Made by a program: the position numbers and the translations under genes. The notes under the pieces were generated by a model. It saw only the letters and a list, made by a program, of their open reading frames with translations. It did not search any database and had not been told where the DNA came from. DNA of 6,911 nt from SMWC01 sp963581225 (GTDB taxonomy: Bacteria > Pseudomonadota > Gammaproteobacteria > Steroidobacterales > Rariloculaceae), in assembly GCA_963581225.1 (NCBI GenBank), contig CAUZMW010000109.1, forward strand, positions 1 to 6,911. The letters run 5' to 3'. Below are positions 5,678 through 6,911 of the stretch, in pieces. How positions within the stretch are numbered: the first letter of the stretch is position 1; every line of letters starts with the position of its first letter.

Positions 5678-6155
5678 GCAGCGCGGAAATCTCGCCGGTA
5701 CGTAGGCCTGTCCAGACCCAAAACTGTATGAAATTCCGAACTTGTCCGGTGGCCTTCGTCAATAGCCGTTTAATCTCTGTTGGCGTAAATGGCTCGGCTT
5801 CGGGCCTCTGACCGCCTTTACGCTTGATCGTTAAGCCGAATAATGGATTCTTCTCTATTAAATCTTCCTCGTACGCCTCAGCGAACATAGCTCTAAGAGG
5901 TATCAATAAATTGCTAATACGTTTCTGGGATACGGTGAGTCCGGCGGCCCAAGCTTTGACATCAGATCGAGTGAGGTCTGACAGATATACGATACCGAAG
6001 GCTGGAACCAGATAATATTTGACTGATTTTTGGTAATCGTAATAGGCCGATTTCTCGACCTCGGGCTCTTTTCGAGTTAGCCAGTCCTCCAGAGCGTTCG
6101 CTACCGTAATACTATTTCCTTCTAGGCCAGATATGTGGATTGAGTCTTTACTTGA
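5676..6155 (-). pseudogene. Truncated tyrosine recombinase / phage-type integrase
   Basis: The frame on the minus strand is open from 6155 (just after a TGA at 6158-6156) to 5676, about 160 codons, with no ATG before the conserved region. It reads as the core-binding domain (ANALEDWLTRKEPE, then YYLVPAFG, LSDLTRSDVKAWAAGL, RISNLLIPLRAMFAEAY, IEKNPL). The start of the catalytic domain follows (PFTPTEIKRLL, then FWVWTGLRTGEISALR). The Arg of TGLRTGE is the first catalytic Arg; the H-x-x-R box and nucleophilic Tyr are missing because an IS3 remnant replaces everything after ALR. The N-terminal arm-binding domain is also gone. Motif order resembles DUF3596-type integrases of Proteobacteria, normally about 380-400 aa. 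The region is AT-richer than the operon (about 40% GC in two sampled 60-bp lines). It is a relic and cannot be active. Confidence 0.82.
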
Positions 6156-6160
6156 TCAGG

Positions 6161-6216
6161 CTGAGTCTGGGGAGATTCTTACCTGGGCCGGATGCGAGCT
6201 GTAGCGCCAGACTCAG
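6161..6216. repeat. 10-bp perfect inverted repeat between the integrase relic and the VOC gene
   Basis: CTGAGTCTGG (6161-6170) and CCAGACTCAG (6207-6216) are exact reverse complements separated by 36 nt. They flank the divergent spacer between the recombinase remnant and the VOC gene. The right arm contains GACTCAG, which also starts both copies of the direct repeat at 5334 and 5392. It could be a decayed element end, a recombination site arm or an RNA stem upstream of the VOC gene. Confidence 0.5.
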
Positions 6217-6270
6217 ATTGCGTCTACCGCCGGTTTTGATACGCTTGAGGAACGCGCGAACAACCACGTA

Positions 6271-6276
6271 AGGAGG
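6271..6276 (+). promoter_or_regulatory. Ribosome binding site that supports a GTG start for the VOC gene
   Basis: AGGAGG sits 5 nt upstream of GTG 6282-6284, the ideal distance. No ATG in this frame lies near it, so the GTG start is well supported. Confidence 0.8.
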
Positions 6277-6281
6277 CCATC

Positions 6282-6749
6282 GTGTTCAATCAGATCTCCA
6301 ATTTACTCGGGCACTACGAAACGGGCCAACTGAGCCAACGTGATCTACACGTTGGGCTGACCGCCCTAGCAGTCACACCGCAAGCTTCAGCGCAATCGTC
6401 GTCCGCGTTGAAGGGGGCGGAGATAAATCACATCGCGATTAACGTGCCCGACGTACAACGTTCCCGAGATTTCTATCGTGAACTCCTCGACCTGCCAGTC
6501 CTCGACGAATCTCGAAGCTCAAGCTTTCTCGGTCTCGGGGAAGGCAACTTCCTGTCAATCTTCCGGGGAAGCCCTGGTCTCAATCACTACTGTATCGGCA
6601 TCGAAAATTATGAAGTTGACCGGGTGATGAATGAACTCACACGCCAGGGCCTACAACCGAGACAAACGGCTGGAACGGACCGCGTATATTTCGATGATCC
6701 GGATGGGATAGAGGTACAACTCTCAGCTGCGGGGCACCAAGACGTTTAG
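6282..6749 (+). CDS. VOC superfamily (glyoxalase / bleomycin resistance-like) protein with N-terminal leader
   Basis: This 155-aa protein starts with GTG. Residues 47-150 form a complete VOC fold made of two beta-alpha-beta-beta-beta modules: NHIAINVPDVQRSRDFYREL, FLGLGEGNFLSIF, LNHYCIGIENYEVDRVMNEL and VYFDDPDGIEVQLS. His50, His102 and Glu144 occupy the usual divalent-metal positions (compare the three ligands of FosA), so a metal-dependent enzyme is likely. The substrate cannot be read; family members include glyoxalases, extradiol dioxygenases and thiol transferases. Residues 1-38 are an extra leader: LSQRDLHVGLTALAVTPQASAQ resembles a Tat signal in which the first Arg of the RR pair is Gln. 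It may therefore be exported or be a decayed Tat substrate. It is the only complete plus-strand gene, divergent from the integrase relic, and the next frame begins 17 nt after its stop, suggesting co-transcription. Confidence 0.88.
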   Translation: MFNQISNLLGHYETGQLSQRDLHVGLTALAVTPQASAQSSSALKGAEINHIAINVPDVQRSRDFYRELLDLPVLDESRSSSFLGLGEGNFLSIFRGSPGLNHYCIGIENYEVDRVMNELTRQGLQPRQTAGTDRVYFDDPDGIEVQLSAAGHQDV

Positions 6750-6766
6750 GTATAGAAGAAATCACA

Positions 6767-6911
6767 GTGGCTCAGCTGCTAGGCAAGCTCCTATGCTGGC
6801 TTGGATTCCATGACTACTATCTCGTCAGCAAATCGTTCGAGTTTCGCGCTGGTGCAGCAGTAGAGAAAGTCGAGTGTCGCCGGTGCGGCTTTACAACGAC
6901 TCGCCAGGGAT
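6767..6911 (+). CDS. Small CxxC-containing protein, DUF1660-like (partial, runs off right edge)
   Basis: A frame opens at GTG 6767, 17 nt after the VOC stop, and is still open at the window end (48 codons). It begins VAQLLGKLLCWLGFHDYYLV and reaches CRRCGFTTTRQG. A short LLC.LG.H motif followed by a CxxCG zinc-knuckle-like motif resembles the small DUF1660 (prophage-type) proteins, which pair Cys/His near the N-terminus with a later CxxC. Upstream AGAAGA is a weak ribosome binding site, and no ATG in frame lies near. The Cys/His pattern argues that this is real rather than a random frame, but a start elsewhere cannot be excluded. A metal-binding role is inference. Confidence 0.45.
   Translation, partial: MAQLLGKLLCWLGFHDYYLVSKSFEFRAGAAVEKVECRRCGFTTTRQG

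Noticed and set aside
5497..5721. A 74-codon minus-strand frame
   Set aside because: It overlaps the integrase relic and the IS3 remnant in a third frame and has no family-like motif; the real coding traces are in the other two minus frames.
5607..5906. Integrase gene starting with TTG at 5906 as an intact 99-aa protein
   Set aside because: The same frame continues upstream with conserved core-binding-domain sequence to 6155, and the tail after ALR is out-of-frame IS3 sequence, so this is part of a pseudogene.
6159..6281. An N-terminal part of the integrase in another frame (a MAS... start near the VOC ribosome binding site on the minus strand)
   Set aside because: The frame stops after 18 codons and the other frames show no arm-domain motif, so a frameshifted start cannot be supported.

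Overview
The window looks like accessory-type chromosomal DNA from a Gram-negative bacterium. It encodes several exported proteins with signal peptides, a lipobox lipoprotein and a periplasmic CxxCH protein, with generally high GC and strong AGGAGG-type ribosome binding sites. The family mix (DUF6152, unnamed 'WEG(D/N)TLVV' secreted proteins, an IS3-type transposase remnant, a DUF3596-type tyrosine recombinase remnant) is what I associate with environmental Proteobacteria or Acidobacteriota. I cannot place it more precisely from sequence alone.

Layout. Genes from 1 to 5262 all lie on the minus strand, so they are transcribed right to left. The first group is a tight three-gene operon: a 287-aa secreted protein (5262 to 4399), a related 339-aa secreted protein (4372 to 3353) and a DUF6152 protein (3341 to 2928), with gaps of 26 and 11 nt. 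After a 278-bp spacer holding a 22-bp palindrome and a small hairpin comes a 698-aa exported protein (2649 to 553). It has an N-terminal carboxypeptidase-regulatory-like domain, a single CxxCH haem-type motif and a large C-terminal region resembling a beta-propeller. A hairpin follows it. The left edge holds the N-terminal part of a lipoprotein (352 to beyond 1) whose mature region becomes a run of 14 pentapeptides, GADDE, encoded by an almost perfect 15-bp tandem repeat that continues off the window.

From 5263 to 5564 there is no gene. This stretch holds a possible promoter for the operon and a 27-bp imperfect direct repeat with a nested hairpin. From about 5565 to 6155 is a lower-GC scar: an IS3-family transposase C-terminal fragment abutting the 5' part of a broken tyrosine recombinase gene. 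On the plus strand, 6282 to 6749 encodes a VOC-superfamily protein with a signal-like leader. It is closely followed by the start of a small CxxC-containing protein that runs off the right edge.

How the genes might work together: all the minus-strand products appear exported and could form a periplasmic or cell-surface oxidation module, with the CxxCH protein passing or sensing electrons. This is inference from shared export and order; no enzyme activity can be read from the sequence. The recombinase/IS scar suggests that the boundary between the operon and the VOC gene is an old integration site.
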